Position numbers and translations under genes: made by a program
Assembly (NCBI GenBank): GCA_016716605.1
Contig: JADJWA010000001.1
Location: 3,393,001 to 3,457,000 of the forward strand
Length of the DNA: 64,000 bases
DNA from: Flavobacteriales bacterium
GTDB lineage: Bacteria; Bacteroidota; Bacteroidia; Flavobacteriales_F; PHOS-HE28
Direction of reading: 5' to 3'
Part shown: positions 51,501 through 60,900 of the stretch, piece by piece
Layout of the letters: the number at the start of each line of letters is the position of its first letter
How positions within the stretch are numbered: the first letter of the stretch is position 1
Notes under the pieces: generated by a model
Databases searched by the model: none
Seen by the model: the letters and a program-made list of their open reading frames with translations, nothing else
What the model was told of the DNA's origin: nothing

Positions 51501-51788
51501 TCAAGGTTTGGGTATGAGGCGCTCGATGGCGTCGAGGTGATCACGGAATGCGCGCCCGCCGGCTGCGGTCGCCTTGTAGCTGGTGTTGGGGCGCTTGCCG
51601 ATGAAGCGCTTGCGCACCTGCACGTACTTCAATTCCTCCAAGGCGGACAAGTGGCTGGCGAGGTTGCCATCGGTAACGCCTAGGAGCTCCTTCAATTGCG
51701 CATGGTCCACCCACTCATTCACGGCGAGCACGGCCATGATGCCCAAGCGCACCCGGCTCTCGAATGCTTTATGGAGCCCTTCTATCAT
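51501..51788 (-). CDS. Winged-helix transcriptional regulator
   Basis: A 95-residue single-domain winged helix. VRLGIMAVLAVNEWVDHAQLKELLGVTDGNLASHLSALEELKYVQVRKRF shows the helix-turn-helix and wing of MarR/ArsR-like regulators that often accompany membrane-protein operons. No metal-binding cysteines are visible. Its ATG overlaps the upstream membrane-protein stop by 4 bp. It may autoregulate the operon. Confidence 0.9.
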   Translation of the reverse strand: MIEGLHKAFESRVRLGIMAVLAVNEWVDHAQLKELLGVTDGNLASHLSALEELKYVQVRKRFIGKRPNTSYKATAAGGRAFRDHLDAIERLIPKP

Positions 51789-52456
51789 GCCTTCTCACCT
51801 CCACGCTCGTGACGCAGCCACATGAGGCCGCCATAGAAGATGTGCAGCACGCCGAAGCCCAGCGCCCAGAAGAGCAGGCCGGCATCGGCCCAGAAAGCGG
51901 CCACCGCGCCGAGGGCCATATCGCTCAGGCCGAGCCAGCGGATCTCGTCAAGGGTGTACTTGCTCGCATTGAGCAGCGCGATGCCATAGAAGAGCAGCGT
52001 TGCAGCTGGCACCAGCTGGACGGCACCGTTCAGGATGAGCGCCAGGGAGAAGAGCCCACCACCGACCAAGGGCAGGAACAGGTTCGCCACCATGCGCCGC
52101 GCGCTCGCATCCCACAGGCCCTGTCCCGTGCGCTTGCTCCGCCGCCAAGTGAACCAGAACGCTCCGAGCAGCGCCACCGCGAGCACGAGGGCGCCATCGG
52201 CCAACAGGAAGGTCACATGGTCCCACCACGCATCCTGTCGGCTCATTGGGCCCAGCACGATCGTCTCGCCGGAATAGCCAGTGTAATCGCGACTCCAAAC
52301 CAGCGCCAGGTGATGCTCGCGCGCCGCGAAGGCCCCGAACAGCGCCGCAACGCCAGCAATCACCCCGCTCAGCCCGCTGAGGCTCAGGAATCGGGTGCTG
52401 CGATCCATTAGGCCGCGGATGCGGGCCAGCTCGTCGAGGTGCTCCTGTTGGTTCAT
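51785..52456 (-). CDS. Membrane protein, first gene of the winged-helix operon
   Basis: A 223-residue protein beginning MNQQEHLDELARIRGLMDRSTRFLSLSG, with about six hydrophobic helices. The N-terminal charged helix followed by FLSLSGLSGVIAGVAALFGAF recalls Bacteroidota membrane proteins paired with the winged-helix regulator above. No function known. A TTACTTTGC promoter-like sequence lies just upstream. Confidence 0.75.
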   Translation of the reverse strand: MNQQEHLDELARIRGLMDRSTRFLSLSGLSGVIAGVAALFGAFAAREHHLALVWSRDYTGYSGETIVLGPMSRQDAWWDHVTFLLADGALVLAVALLGAFWFTWRRSKRTGQGLWDASARRMVANLFLPLVGGGLFSLALILNGAVQLVPAATLLFYGIALLNASKYTLDEIRWLGLSDMALGAVAAFWADAGLLFWALGFGVLHIFYGGLMWLRHERGGEKA

Positions 52457-52524
52457 GTGCAAAGCTCTTTGCGCTGCAAAGTAACGGGGCGCGATCGCGA
52501 TCCGTATGCGTTCCGCAGAAAAAA

Positions 52525-53235
52525 TCAATGCACGGCCAAAGCCGCCAGCACCACCCCGATGATCACGGCAGCGAATCGCGCGGCGTTGAAGCGGTGATCG
52601 GGCGCGCTCTCGAAGATGATGGTGGTGCCGATGTGCAGCAGCATGCCGATGGCCAGGCCCAGCATGCGGTGCAGGAAGTGGCCATCCATCCAACCGCCAG
52701 CAAGGGTGCCGGCACCGATGCCCAACGGTGCGGCCAGTGCGAAGAGCACCAGCATGAGCCAGCTTGAGCCCGATGGCACGCCTGATTTGAGCAGCACGGT
52801 GGCCAGGGCGATGGCCATGGGAACCTTGTGCAGCACCACGCCAGTCAGGAATGGAGCATTGCTGGCCACACGCTCATCGGCGAAGGGCATGCCCTCGGTG
52901 AAGGAGTGCAGGAAGAGACTGGCCATGGTGAGCCAGGGCAGGGCGGCTTTGGCACCGTGCCGTGCATGCACATGGATGTGGCCATGCTCGATGCCCTCAC
53001 TGAAGAATTCCAGCACCACTTGCAGCAGGAAGCCACCCAGCACCCACGCTCCGATCATGGCCCCTTCCTCCTCGTAGAGCTCGGGCAGCATGTGCAGAAA
53101 GACCACGCTCACCAGAAAGGCGCCGCTGAAGCCGAGCAGCAATCGCAGCCATTTCTGATCAGGCCGTACCACACGAACGGCCGCGCCGGCGATCATGGGC
53201 AAAGCGAAGAAGAGAAGCGCGACAAAAGGAATCAT
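52525..53235 (-). CDS. ZIP family metal transporter
   Basis: A 236-residue divalent metal transporter with about eight membrane helices. The transport-site motifs LFLHSFTEGMPF (helix IV; His, Glu) and LTGVVLHKVPMAIAL (helix V; His) are intact, and a His-rich loop HGHIHVHARHG (about 82-92) fits metal sensing or delivery. It imports zinc, iron or manganese in family members. Its start overlaps the methyltransferase stop by 4 bp. Confidence 0.94.
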   Translation of the reverse strand: MIPFVALLFFALPMIAGAAVRVVRPDQKWLRLLLGFSGAFLVSVVFLHMLPELYEEEGAMIGAWVLGGFLLQVVLEFFSEGIEHGHIHVHARHGAKAALPWLTMASLFLHSFTEGMPFADERVASNAPFLTGVVLHKVPMAIALATVLLKSGVPSGSSWLMLVLFALAAPLGIGAGTLAGGWMDGHFLHRMLGLAIGMLLHIGTTIIFESAPDHRFNAARFAAVIIGVVLAALAVH

Positions 53236-53960
53236 GCGTGAGGCTTACGGGTCCAGAGTACGAAGCGCTTCGAGCGCTCGGGGTCGAAAGGTTCGAGAAC
53301 CGGACCATCGGTGCGGTCCTCAATGAAAAGGCCTGCCTTCAAGGCCATGCCTTCGATCTGGGCCGGGCTCAGGGCTTGTACGCGCTCCTCGAACAGATGC
53401 GAGCATCCCTTATCAATGACCGCGATGCGCTTCACCAGCACATCACCCTCACAATGCCGGGTCACCTCAAAACGCACCTCACCGACTTCATGTTCCTCGG
53501 CCGCCACCAGTTCACGGAGCACCAAGGGGGCATTCATGAAATCGAGCACGAACCGCCCACCGGGCGCGAGCATCGCCGCCACCGCATCGAGCACGCTCTG
53601 ATCGTCGAGGAGGGAATCGAAGTAACCCAGACTGGTGAACAGGCAGGCGATGCCATCGAACCGGGCATTCCTGATCGGATCGCGCATGTCATGCTCAATG
53701 AACCGCGCCTCGGGAACCGCATCGCGCGCCTCCTGGATGCTCTCCGGACTGAGGTCCGCCCCGGTCACGTGGAAGCCCAATGACGCGAAATACCGCGCAT
53801 GGCGCCCGCGGCCGCAAGCCAGATCGAGCACGCGAGAACCTGCAGGAAGGGCCCACCGGCTCTGGATTGCTTCGACCCAAGCCCGGGCCTCCGTTTCGTC
53901 GCGGTGGCCGTAGAGCAGCTTGTAGTACGGGGTGCCGAACCAGTTCCTGTACCAGCCCAT
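53232..53960 (-). CDS. SAM-dependent methyltransferase (class I)
   Basis: A 242-residue methyltransferase. MGWYRNWFGTPYYKLLYGHRDETEA is the usual N-terminus of this family; SAM-binding motif VLDLACGRGRHARYFASLGFHVTGADLS is clear, and FDGIACLFTSLGYF follows. The substrate is unknown. An in-frame ATG at 54005 would add 15 residues and cannot be excluded. Coupled to the ZIP gene by a 4-bp overlap. Confidence 0.9.
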   Translation of the reverse strand: MGWYRNWFGTPYYKLLYGHRDETEARAWVEAIQSRWALPAGSRVLDLACGRGRHARYFASLGFHVTGADLSPESIQEARDAVPEARFIEHDMRDPIRNARFDGIACLFTSLGYFDSLLDDQSVLDAVAAMLAPGGRFVLDFMNAPLVLRELVAAEEHEVGEVRFEVTRHCEGDVLVKRIAVIDKGCSHLFEERVQALSPAQIEGMALKAGLFIEDRTDGPVLEPFDPERSKRFVLWTRKPHA

Positions 53961-54089
53961 TTGCTGAGCGCGAATGTAGGCCGGGGCAAACAAGCGGGCT
54001 GACATACGGGCGTGGATAACTCCGCCCCCTGCTATACGAGGCCCTGACCCCGCCGGTCTTGTTTTGTAAGGCTCTCCGCCCCAAGCCAC

Positions 54090-54656
54090 ATGGCCGACCT
54101 GCTCGACCGTATCCACGACCTGTATGATGAATTGGAGAAGCACCGCGTGATGCTCTCGTTCAAAGGAGGGCTTTCGCCCGAATTGATCACCGTGCTGCTC
54201 AATCTGGTGGAGCGAAAGCTCGAAGGCATGGAGCCTGACGCCAAAGCGCGCAAACGCGTATTCAACGTGGTGGTCGAATGCCTGCAGAACCTCTATCATC
54301 ACAACGGGCATCTGCGAGCGGCCCATGATGGACGTGAAACCACCTCCGATCCGCACGGGGTGGTCATGCTCGCGCGAACCGACACGGGCTATTCCGTGCT
54401 CACCGGCAATTTCATGCACGGCGCCGATGTGGACATGCTCAAGAACCACTTGGACCGGATCAACTCGCTCAACGCCGAAGCGCTCCGCGAATGGTACCTT
54501 GCCAAGCTGGCCGATGGCAAGTATTCAGAAGCCGGCGGTGGCGGGCTGGGCATGATCGACATCGCTCGGCGCAGCGGGGGCAAGCTCGGCTATGCCTTCG
54601 TTCCGTACGATAAGGACAGTGCCTTCTTCAGCCTGAACGTGAACGTGAACACCTAG
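54090..54656 (+). CDS. SiaB-like protein kinase
   Basis: A 188-residue protein: MADLLDRIHDLYDELEKHRVMLSFKGGLSPELITVLL, ARKRVFNVVVECLQNLYHHN (N-box-like) and GGGGLGMIDIARRSGGKLGYAF (G-box-like). These match SiaB/DUF6272, a kinase that phosphorylates the partner SiaC in Pseudomonas. Here the SiaC gene follows by 11 bp. SiaA phosphatase and SiaD diguanylate cyclase are not in the window. Confidence 0.9.
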   Translation: MADLLDRIHDLYDELEKHRVMLSFKGGLSPELITVLLNLVERKLEGMEPDAKARKRVFNVVVECLQNLYHHNGHLRAAHDGRETTSDPHGVVMLARTDTGYSVLTGNFMHGADVDMLKNHLDRINSLNAEALREWYLAKLADGKYSEAGGGGLGMIDIARRSGGKLGYAFVPYDKDSAFFSLNVNVNT

Positions 54657-54667
54657 ACCAGAACGCC

Positions 54668-55060
54668 ATGGAACCGCTCCACCTCGAAGGCAGCCCCAAG
54701 ACCCCGCACGTGCATTTCGACCCCGCATCCGGACTGCTCGAGCTCAAGGGCCGCTCCATCCCGGAGAACAGCATCGATTTCTACAAGCCGCTGATCGATT
54801 GGATCGAGAAGTACGGCCGCAACCCGAATGCGAAGACCGCGCTGCATGTGCAGCTCGAATACTTCAACACGAGCAGCAGCAAGTGCATCCTCGATGTGTT
54901 CAAGCGGCTGGAGCCGATCCGCAGCGCCGGGAATGAGGTCACCGTGCTCTGGCACTATGAGGCCGACGATGAGGACATGCTCGAAGCGGGTGAGGATTAC
55001 TCGGGGATCATCAACCTGCCTTTCAAGATGATCCAGATCGCCGAGGTCAGCGGCGATTAG
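54668..55060 (+). CDS. SiaC family regulatory phosphoprotein (DUF1987)
   Basis: A 130-residue protein: TPHVHFDPASGLLELKGRSIPENSIDFYKPLIDWI and LEYFNTSSSKCILDVF (the Ser/Thr of this loop is the expected phosphorylation site), ending MIQIAEVSGD. In Pseudomonas the unphosphorylated protein activates a diguanylate cyclase; whether the same holds here is unknown. The gene end overlaps the convergent ABC gene by 4 bp. Confidence 0.93.
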   Translation: MEPLHLEGSPKTPHVHFDPASGLLELKGRSIPENSIDFYKPLIDWIEKYGRNPNAKTALHVQLEYFNTSSSKCILDVFKRLEPIRSAGNEVTVLWHYEADDEDMLEAGEDYSGIINLPFKMIQIAEVSGD

Positions 55061-58000
55061 CGGACGCGGCTGGCCATCCTCGGCAGCAGCCTGCCGGCCT
55101 TCTTGAAGAGCTCCAGGTAAAGCGCGCCAAAGAGCATCAGGCTCATCATCCAGATCACCGCCACGTTCGCGGCCAGGGTACTCACCCGCACGCCGAAGAG
55201 GAGCTTGGCCGGTGCATAGAAGTGAGCGCTGAGCGGGCCTCCAGATAGCGGCTCCATGTAGATGGGGTCGCTCTTGCGGATCAATTCACCACGGTTCTCC
55301 ACGATCACGCGCAGGTCATTCTTATTGGTGACCACATCGGCCAGCCCGTCATTGCGGTAGCGGTCGAGCAGGTCGAAATAGTCGGCTCGTAGCTCTGGGG
55401 TGGCCGTCATCTCGGCGATGCGGCGCTCTTTCGCGCGCTCGGCCTCCTTGTAAACGCTGCGGTAGTGCTGAGTGAGCGTCTCCAGGGCTTCGCTGATGGC
55501 GTGCAACTCCTCCGGGCGAACGGTCGAGGCTGAGAGCCCCCCTAGTCCAGGCACGCTGAAACCGGCCAATTGGCGCTCCTCCTTCTCCAATTCCGATCGC
55601 AACAGGGCTAATGATGCGTCGAGGTCGGCCTGGCCTCCCGCACGCCCCTCAATCACGGCCTTGGCCCTGTCGATGTGGTTGCGCAATTCACTCAACCAGA
55701 GGTCCTTCTTCCAATTCGCCGTTTTCATGCGCAGGTCCCACGCATAGAACTCGCGCTCGTACGGATTCTCCTTGAACTGCGTGACGGCCAGCGCCTCGTA
55801 GGCCCAGCGGCTGGCCATCACATTGCCGATCCAGGGAACCCCCTTCTCTGAAGCGAAGAGCGGGTGCAAGCGATCGAACTTCACGATGATGCCGCTGAAG
55901 AGCAGCTGCGGGATGATCAGCACCGGGATCAGGATGTAGATGACCTTGGCGCTGCTGAAGGTGGCGCTCACATTCAGGCCCAGTGCGTTCGCGAAGCAGC
56001 TAGCGCTGAACAGCACCAGCCAGTGCGCCCAGCCCAGCGCCTCGATGCCGAGCACCGCGTTGCCCACCAGCACGAACAGCCCGGTCTGAATGGCCGAGAT
56101 GCCGAAGAGGATGCCGAGCTTGCTCATCAGGTAACTGAGCCAGCTCAGATCCAGGAACTTCTCGCGGGCGAGGATCTTGCGGTCGCGCAGGATCTCCTCG
56201 GCGCTCACCGTGAGGCCCAGGAAGAGCGCCACGATCACGGCGATGAACAGGTACTGCGGCATGTTGGCGTTGGTGCGGTACACGTACCCAGCATCCCCGG
56301 CATAGCGCAGGAAGAACGACATGAAGAAGGCCAGCACCGGCGCTTCCAGCAGATTGATCAGCACGTATTGCCGGTTGGCCAGCTTGCTCAACAGGTCGCG
56401 CTTGAAGTACACGCGCATCTGCCGCAGCCGGCCAGGGATCGTGAAGGTGCTCTTCGGCACATTGCGCTCATCGGGAACTTGCGCCACGCGAACGGCCATC
56501 TGCGCTCGGAACACCTCGTTCCAGGCGTCCGGCCCGATGCGGCGCTGATCGGTCTCATTGCCGTACTGATCGACCAGCCGAGCCTCCAGGATATTGAAGA
56601 TCTGCTCCGGGTTCACGTTGCCGCACGCTGCGCATTGCCCTTGCTCGCTGTTCACCTGACCGGTCACGCGCTTGAAGTACACCACCGCGTCAACGGGATC
56701 GCCGCTGTACACGGGGTGCCCCTCCTGATCCATGAGCAGGAGCTTGTCGAAGAGCTTGAAGATGTCTGATGACGGTTGATGGATCACCACGAAGACCACC
56801 CGGCCGCGCAGGGCGAGCTCCTTGAGCAGGTCCATGATGTTCTCGCTGTCGCGTGAGCTCAGGCCGCTGGTGGGTTCATCCACGAAGAGCACGCTGGGCT
56901 CCCGGATCAGCTCCAAGGCGATATTGAGCCGCTTGCGCTGGCCGCCGCTGATGGTCTTCTCCAACGGGCTTCCCACCTTCAGGTCCTTGGTCTCGTAGAG
57001 GCCGAGTGTCTGCAGCATGCGCAAGGTGCGCTCGGCCACCTGTGCATCGCTCTGGTCCCCGAAGCTGAGCTTAGCGTTGAAGAAGAGGTTCTGATAGACG
57101 GTGAGCTCCTCGATGAGCAGGTCGTCCTGGCTCACGTGGCCGATGACGCCCCGGATCCGGTCACGCTCACGATGCACATCGATGCCGTTGATGGTAACCC
57201 GGCCGCGCGTGGGCACCAGGTTGCCATTCAACAGGTTCAGCAGCGTGCTCTTACCGCTGCCGCTGCCACCCATGATCCCAATGAGCTTGCCACTGGTCTC
57301 AGCCAGGTGCAGCTCGTGCAGGCCCATGCGGCCGTTGGGGAATTCGTACTCGATGCCATCGGCGCGGAACACGATGCGCGGCCGGCCCTGCTTGGCCATG
57401 AAGGCCTGCAGGATGTCGCTGTAGTATATGGGCACTCCGCTGGGCGGGCGCATGCTGCTTCCGTTCTCAAGCACGTAATGCCCGCCGGAGCCCACGCGCT
57501 GGCCGTTGAGCAGGAGCTCATCGCGCCCGCTGTAGCGCATCACATAGAGGTGAACGCTGGGCACGTGCAGCACCCGCACCTCGCCATCCAATCCATGCGC
57601 GTGCAGGTGCTTGGCCGACGCCAGTCCGCAGGTGGCAGCGCTATTGATGTAGAGCAATTGCTCCGCGTCGAGGCGCTGCTCCTCCTCCGCACAGACGAAA
57701 GCCCGGCATCGGGCGAAATCGGACTGCGCGATATTGAACGTGTCCGCCACGATGCTCACGAATTCATCCTCTTGCCGGCTCACCACGCCATCGGCGTGGA
57801 TGAACTCCAGCAGGTGCAGGAGCACCACGAACTTCTGGCGCTGGTTCAGCTCCTCATTCACCTGCGTGCAGATCTTGAGGACCTTCACCGAATTGAGCGA
57901 GGTGCGCTTGCGGGCCGCCTTGCCACTGCTGCTCCCATGGAAGGCCTGCACGAAGGCCTGGTAACGGGCCATGTGCGCAGCAGCGGTCTCCGGACTGAAT

Positions 58001-58122
58001 TGCTTGCGTAGGAAACGCTCAAGTATGGCGGCGTTCTCTGGACGGGCGCCCAAGCCCACCGCCTCGCCCCTGGCGATGATCGCGAACAGCTGCAATAAGG
58101 CCTTGAGTATCTTCTCGCTCAT
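55057..58122 (-). CDS. Large ABCG-type ABC transporter with TerB-like N-terminus
   Basis: A 1021-residue half- or full-type transporter on one chain. Residues about 80-150 resemble a TerB-like helical domain (QKFVVLLHLLEFIHADGVVSRQEDEFVSIVAD). The ABC domain has Walker A GGSGSGKSTLLN (about 288-299), signature SGGQRKRLNIALEL and Walker B VLFVDEPTSGL, in the ABCG style. After a linker (CAACGNVNPEQIF) there are about six membrane helices (ABC2 type) and a large extracellular or helical insert (about 790-900). Substrate unknown. Start MSEKILK at 58122. Confidence 0.9.
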   Translation of the reverse strand: MSEKILKALLQLFAIIARGEAVGLGARPENAAILERFLRKQFSPETAAAHMARYQAFVQAFHGSSSGKAARKRTSLNSVKVLKICTQVNEELNQRQKFVVLLHLLEFIHADGVVSRQEDEFVSIVADTFNIAQSDFARCRAFVCAEEEQRLDAEQLLYINSAATCGLASAKHLHAHGLDGEVRVLHVPSVHLYVMRYSGRDELLLNGQRVGSGGHYVLENGSSMRPPSGVPIYYSDILQAFMAKQGRPRIVFRADGIEYEFPNGRMGLHELHLAETSGKLIGIMGGSGSGKSTLLNLLNGNLVPTRGRVTINGIDVHRERDRIRGVIGHVSQDDLLIEELTVYQNLFFNAKLSFGDQSDAQVAERTLRMLQTLGLYETKDLKVGSPLEKTISGGQRKRLNIALELIREPSVLFVDEPTSGLSSRDSENIMDLLKELALRGRVVFVVIHQPSSDIFKLFDKLLLMDQEGHPVYSGDPVDAVVYFKRVTGQVNSEQGQCAACGNVNPEQIFNILEARLVDQYGNETDQRRIGPDAWNEVFRAQMAVRVAQVPDERNVPKSTFTIPGRLRQMRVYFKRDLLSKLANRQYVLINLLEAPVLAFFMSFFLRYAGDAGYVYRTNANMPQYLFIAVIVALFLGLTVSAEEILRDRKILAREKFLDLSWLSYLMSKLGILFGISAIQTGLFVLVGNAVLGIEALGWAHWLVLFSASCFANALGLNVSATFSSAKVIYILIPVLIIPQLLFSGIIVKFDRLHPLFASEKGVPWIGNVMASRWAYEALAVTQFKENPYEREFYAWDLRMKTANWKKDLWLSELRNHIDRAKAVIEGRAGGQADLDASLALLRSELEKEERQLAGFSVPGLGGLSASTVRPEELHAISEALETLTQHYRSVYKEAERAKERRIAEMTATPELRADYFDLLDRYRNDGLADVVTNKNDLRVIVENRGELIRKSDPIYMEPLSGGPLSAHFYAPAKLLFGVRVSTLAANVAVIWMMSLMLFGALYLELFKKAGRLLPRMASRVR

Positions 58123-58163
58123 GCGCACCACTCCCGCCGGGATCCGAGAAGGTCCCAAAAAGA

Positions 58164-58188
58164 GCGCCCCTCTCAACGGGAGGGGCGC
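58164..58188 (-). terminator. Intrinsic terminator with T-run
   Basis: GCGCCCCTC and GAGGGGCGC stem with a 7-nt loop; on the minus strand it is followed by CTTTTTGG. It terminates the 58209-58631 gene. Confidence 0.85.
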
Positions 58189-58208
58189 CCAAAAGTTCCG
58201 GAGGAGGG

Positions 58209-58631
58209 CTACCGCTTGAAGCCGATGAGCATCACCGCGCAGCCACTGCCTGCCTTGCTCGGGTCGAGGGTGGCTTCCACAACCACATCAAGGGTGCTGG
58301 CAATGGCCAAGTCCCAGTAGGGCGCGTTCCGGTGGTCCTTGTTGGTGAAGAGCAGGTTCCGCTCCTTGGCTGTGTCGTACACGCTGAAGATCAGGTTCCC
58401 ATCGGTGTCACCACTGCAAGCAGCGACGCGGTACGTGGTGCCGCCGAACAACGTGAGGCCGAACTCGGCCACCTCATCGCCCTGCAAGAGCGCACGGTAG
58501 AACTGGCCATCGGGAATGTAATTAGCTGCGATGTGCTGCTCGCAACGGGCCGCGATGCCCTGGCAGATGCCCTGAGCGCCAGCGGAGGCGGCGGCGGAAA
58601 CCAGCAGAAGTGCTAATAGGGTGCGTTTCAT
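58209..58631 (-). CDS. Secreted protein of unknown function
   Basis: A 140-residue protein with a signal peptide (ending ASAGAQ). CQGIAARCEQHIAANYIPDGQFYRALL and a beta-rich C-terminus (YRVAACSGDTDGNLIFSVYD, ALDVVVEATL) suggest a small periplasmic or surface domain. No family recognised. It is 2 bp downstream of the lipoprotein gene and was probably co-transcribed with it. Confidence 0.7.
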   Translation of the reverse strand: MKRTLLALLLVSAAASAGAQGICQGIAARCEQHIAANYIPDGQFYRALLQGDEVAEFGLTLFGGTTYRVAACSGDTDGNLIFSVYDTAKERNLLFTNKDHRNAPYWDLAIASTLDVVVEATLDPSKAGSGCAVMLIGFKR

Positions 58632-58633
58632 GG

Positions 58634-59536
58634 TCAGGCAAGGATCATGTTGCGCAAGGCGGCCACCTTGGCGGCGATGGCGGCGAGCTGCTCAGCGCTC
58701 ACTTCCGCGGTGCTCTTGCTGTTGATGTAGGTGGTCATCTTCGCGGCATCGGTCACCGGAGCCTCGTACACGTAAGTGGTCTTCACGCCATCCATCTCCC
58801 GCCGCAATTCCTTCAGGCCCTTCATCAGGGCATCGCTCGCGCCGTCGGCATTGATGCCATCGACCACTGTGAGGAGCCCATCGAGGGTGCCCTTCTGCTC
58901 GCCGATGCGCGCCATGAGATCAGCGTTCGATGCAGCTGCTGGATCCGCGAGGGTCAGGTGCATGCCCTCTACCCAGCCGCCCGCCAGCACCCATGCGCTC
59001 ACATCCAGCGCGTCGTTGGTCTTCAAGTATTGATCGGCGGCGCGGAAAGCCATGCCGCTGAAGCGAAGCAGGCTGTCCTCGCTGCCCATGTTGGCCTTGA
59101 AACGCTCCACCAGGGCCTTATCGAAGGCATTGCTGAGCTCGAGCTTGCCACCCAGCTTCTCGATGGTCTCAAGCGTGGCCAAAGCGCGCTGGGGGTCGCG
59201 ATGCACGGTGGCGTAGGACATGTCCGCGCCATAGACGCCCAGCATCAGGGCTTGCGCCATGCGGGCGGTCATCGCATCGCCCTTCTCCAAGGGCGCCGTG
59301 AGGTCCTTCTGGTACTTGAGCCCGGCCTTCTTCACCGCCAGCGCGGCCTGCACCGGCGAGGGCACGCTGAAGAACTTGCCGCCGATGCCGATCAGCTCTG
59401 ATTCCTTATCGGTGGCCTGGGTGGTGAGCGAATCGGTGCTTTGTTGCTGGCCATCGCTGCTGCCGCCTCCACAGGCGGAGACCAATGAGAGCAAGGCCAC
59501 GGCCGGCAAGGCTCGTAGGGATCGTTTCAATGACAT
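58634..59536 (-). CDS. Lipoprotein of unknown function
   Basis: A 300-residue lipoprotein: lipobox-like LVSACGGG near residues 17-24, then a low-complexity linker (SSDGQQQSTDS), then a helical repeat-like body (ALAVKKAGLKYQKDLTAPLEKGD; RMAQALMLGVYGADMSYATV; LERFKANMGSEDSLLRF). No family recognised. Start at 59536, with a TACCTTCG element 23 nt upstream. Confidence 0.75.
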   Translation of the reverse strand: MSLKRSLRALPAVALLSLVSACGGGSSDGQQQSTDSLTTQATDKESELIGIGGKFFSVPSPVQAALAVKKAGLKYQKDLTAPLEKGDAMTARMAQALMLGVYGADMSYATVHRDPQRALATLETIEKLGGKLELSNAFDKALVERFKANMGSEDSLLRFSGMAFRAADQYLKTNDALDVSAWVLAGGWVEGMHLTLADPAAASNADLMARIGEQKGTLDGLLTVVDGINADGASDALMKGLKELRREMDGVKTTYVYEAPVTDAAKMTTYINSKSTAEVSAEQLAAIAAKVAALRNMILA

Positions 59537-59559
59537 GCTGCCCGGTGTGTTAACGGCAC

Positions 59560-59567
59560 CGAAGGTA
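59560..59567 (-). promoter_or_regulatory. Bacteroidota -7 element (TACCTTCG)
   Basis: TAnnTTYG match 23 nt before the lipoprotein start. Confidence 0.5.
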
Positions 59568-59636
59568 GAATCATGGTTCCGAGGCCTTCTTGCCCTTGCC
59601 ATCCAGTTTTCAACACGTATTGATTCAAGGCCGGGA

Positions 59637-60893
59637 TCACCAGCTCTTCAAGCGCCATCCGCGCACACTGTACCAACCGATGAAGAGGTAGCACGGGATG
59701 AGGATCAGATAAGCCAGTTGGGGGCCGAGCCTAGGAGCGTCCGCCAATGCCCCATATGCCAATGGCAGCAATGCTCCACCCGCGATGGCCATGATCAGAA
59801 GCGCGCTCGCCGTCTTCGTATGGCGGCCGAGTCCATCAATCGCCAAGGGCCAGATCGCCGGCCATACCAGCGCATTGGCCAGCCCGAGCAAAGCGATGCA
59901 CAGCACCGAGCCGTATCCTTGAATGGTAACGGCGGCCAACGTGCCCGCCAAGCCCACCAGCGCTGAAGCCTGCAAAGCCTTGGCCTGCGAGATGAATCGA
60001 GGAATCAGTGCGATGCCGATGACGTAGCCCACCACCATGCAGATGAGGGTATAAGAGGTCAGGTGCTTGGCCTCCGAGAGCGGAACGCCCTGCGTTCCGG
60101 CATAAACCCCGATCGTATCGCCAGCGATCACTTCGGCCCCCACGTACAGGAAGAGCGCCGCCACGCCAAGCACCAGGTTCGGGAAGCTCAGCACGGTGCG
60201 CCCATCACCTTGCTCCGTGGTGGAGTCCACCTCGGGATCCAGATCCGGCAACGGCGCGAAACGCACGAGCAGCCCGAGCGCGAAAAGGACGACGGCCATC
60301 ACGGCATACGGCTGGAGGATCCGCAACGCCACCTCATTGAGCCGGCCCGCAAGGGCAGGCCCCTCCAGCGCATCGATCTCGGCTTGCAGCGCATCGGCAT
60401 CGCCAAGGAGCACCGCCCCGAGGATGAAAGGCGCCGCCACCCCGGCTATCTTGTTGCAGATGCCCATGATGCTGATCCGTGCAGCTGCGCTTTCAATGGG
60501 CCCAACCACCGTGATATACGGATTGCTCGCGGTCTGCAGCAGCGAAAGACCAGTGCCGATGACGAACAGGCCCAACAAGAAGAGCGGATAGGATCGCCCG
60601 AGCGCCGCTGGAACGAAGAGCACCGCGCCGAGCGCCATCACCCAGAGGCCGAACATCATGCCCCGTTTCATGCCCGTGCGCTTAAGTACCATCGCCATCG
60701 GCAAGGCGGTGACCGCATATGCGATATAGAATGCCAGCGTGACGTAGAACGGCTCCGCTCCCTTCCGCAGTTCGCAGACGATCTTCAGGTAGCTGATCAG
60801 CGGCCCGTTGATCCAGGTGACGAATCCGAAAAGGAAGAACAAGGCCCCCAAAACGACGATTGCCGTAGTGGTGCTGCGCGCGGTCTGGCTCAT
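59637..60893 (-). CDS. MFS sugar transporter, FucP-like
   Basis: A 418-residue major facilitator protein with about twelve helices. FFLFGFVTWINGPLISYLKIVCEL near residue 19 and LLQTASNPYITVVGP (about 128-142) match the FucP/GluP sugar:proton symporter subfamily of Bacteroidota. The sugar is not determined. Start MSQTARST at 60893, with a TACTTTCA element 7 nt upstream. Confidence 0.93.
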   Translation of the reverse strand: MSQTARSTTTAIVVLGALFFLFGFVTWINGPLISYLKIVCELRKGAEPFYVTLAFYIAYAVTALPMAMVLKRTGMKRGMMFGLWVMALGAVLFVPAALGRSYPLFLLGLFVIGTGLSLLQTASNPYITVVGPIESAAARISIMGICNKIAGVAAPFILGAVLLGDADALQAEIDALEGPALAGRLNEVALRILQPYAVMAVVLFALGLLVRFAPLPDLDPEVDSTTEQGDGRTVLSFPNLVLGVAALFLYVGAEVIAGDTIGVYAGTQGVPLSEAKHLTSYTLICMVVGYVIGIALIPRFISQAKALQASALVGLAGTLAAVTIQGYGSVLCIALLGLANALVWPAIWPLAIDGLGRHTKTASALLIMAIAGGALLPLAYGALADAPRLGPQLAYLILIPCYLFIGWYSVRGWRLKSW

Positions 60894-60900
60894 TCGGCGG

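Noticed and set aside
57136..58011. A 291-codon plus-strand frame opposite the ABC transporter
   Set aside because: Antisense shadow of the Walker A and TerB-like region, with no domain of its own.
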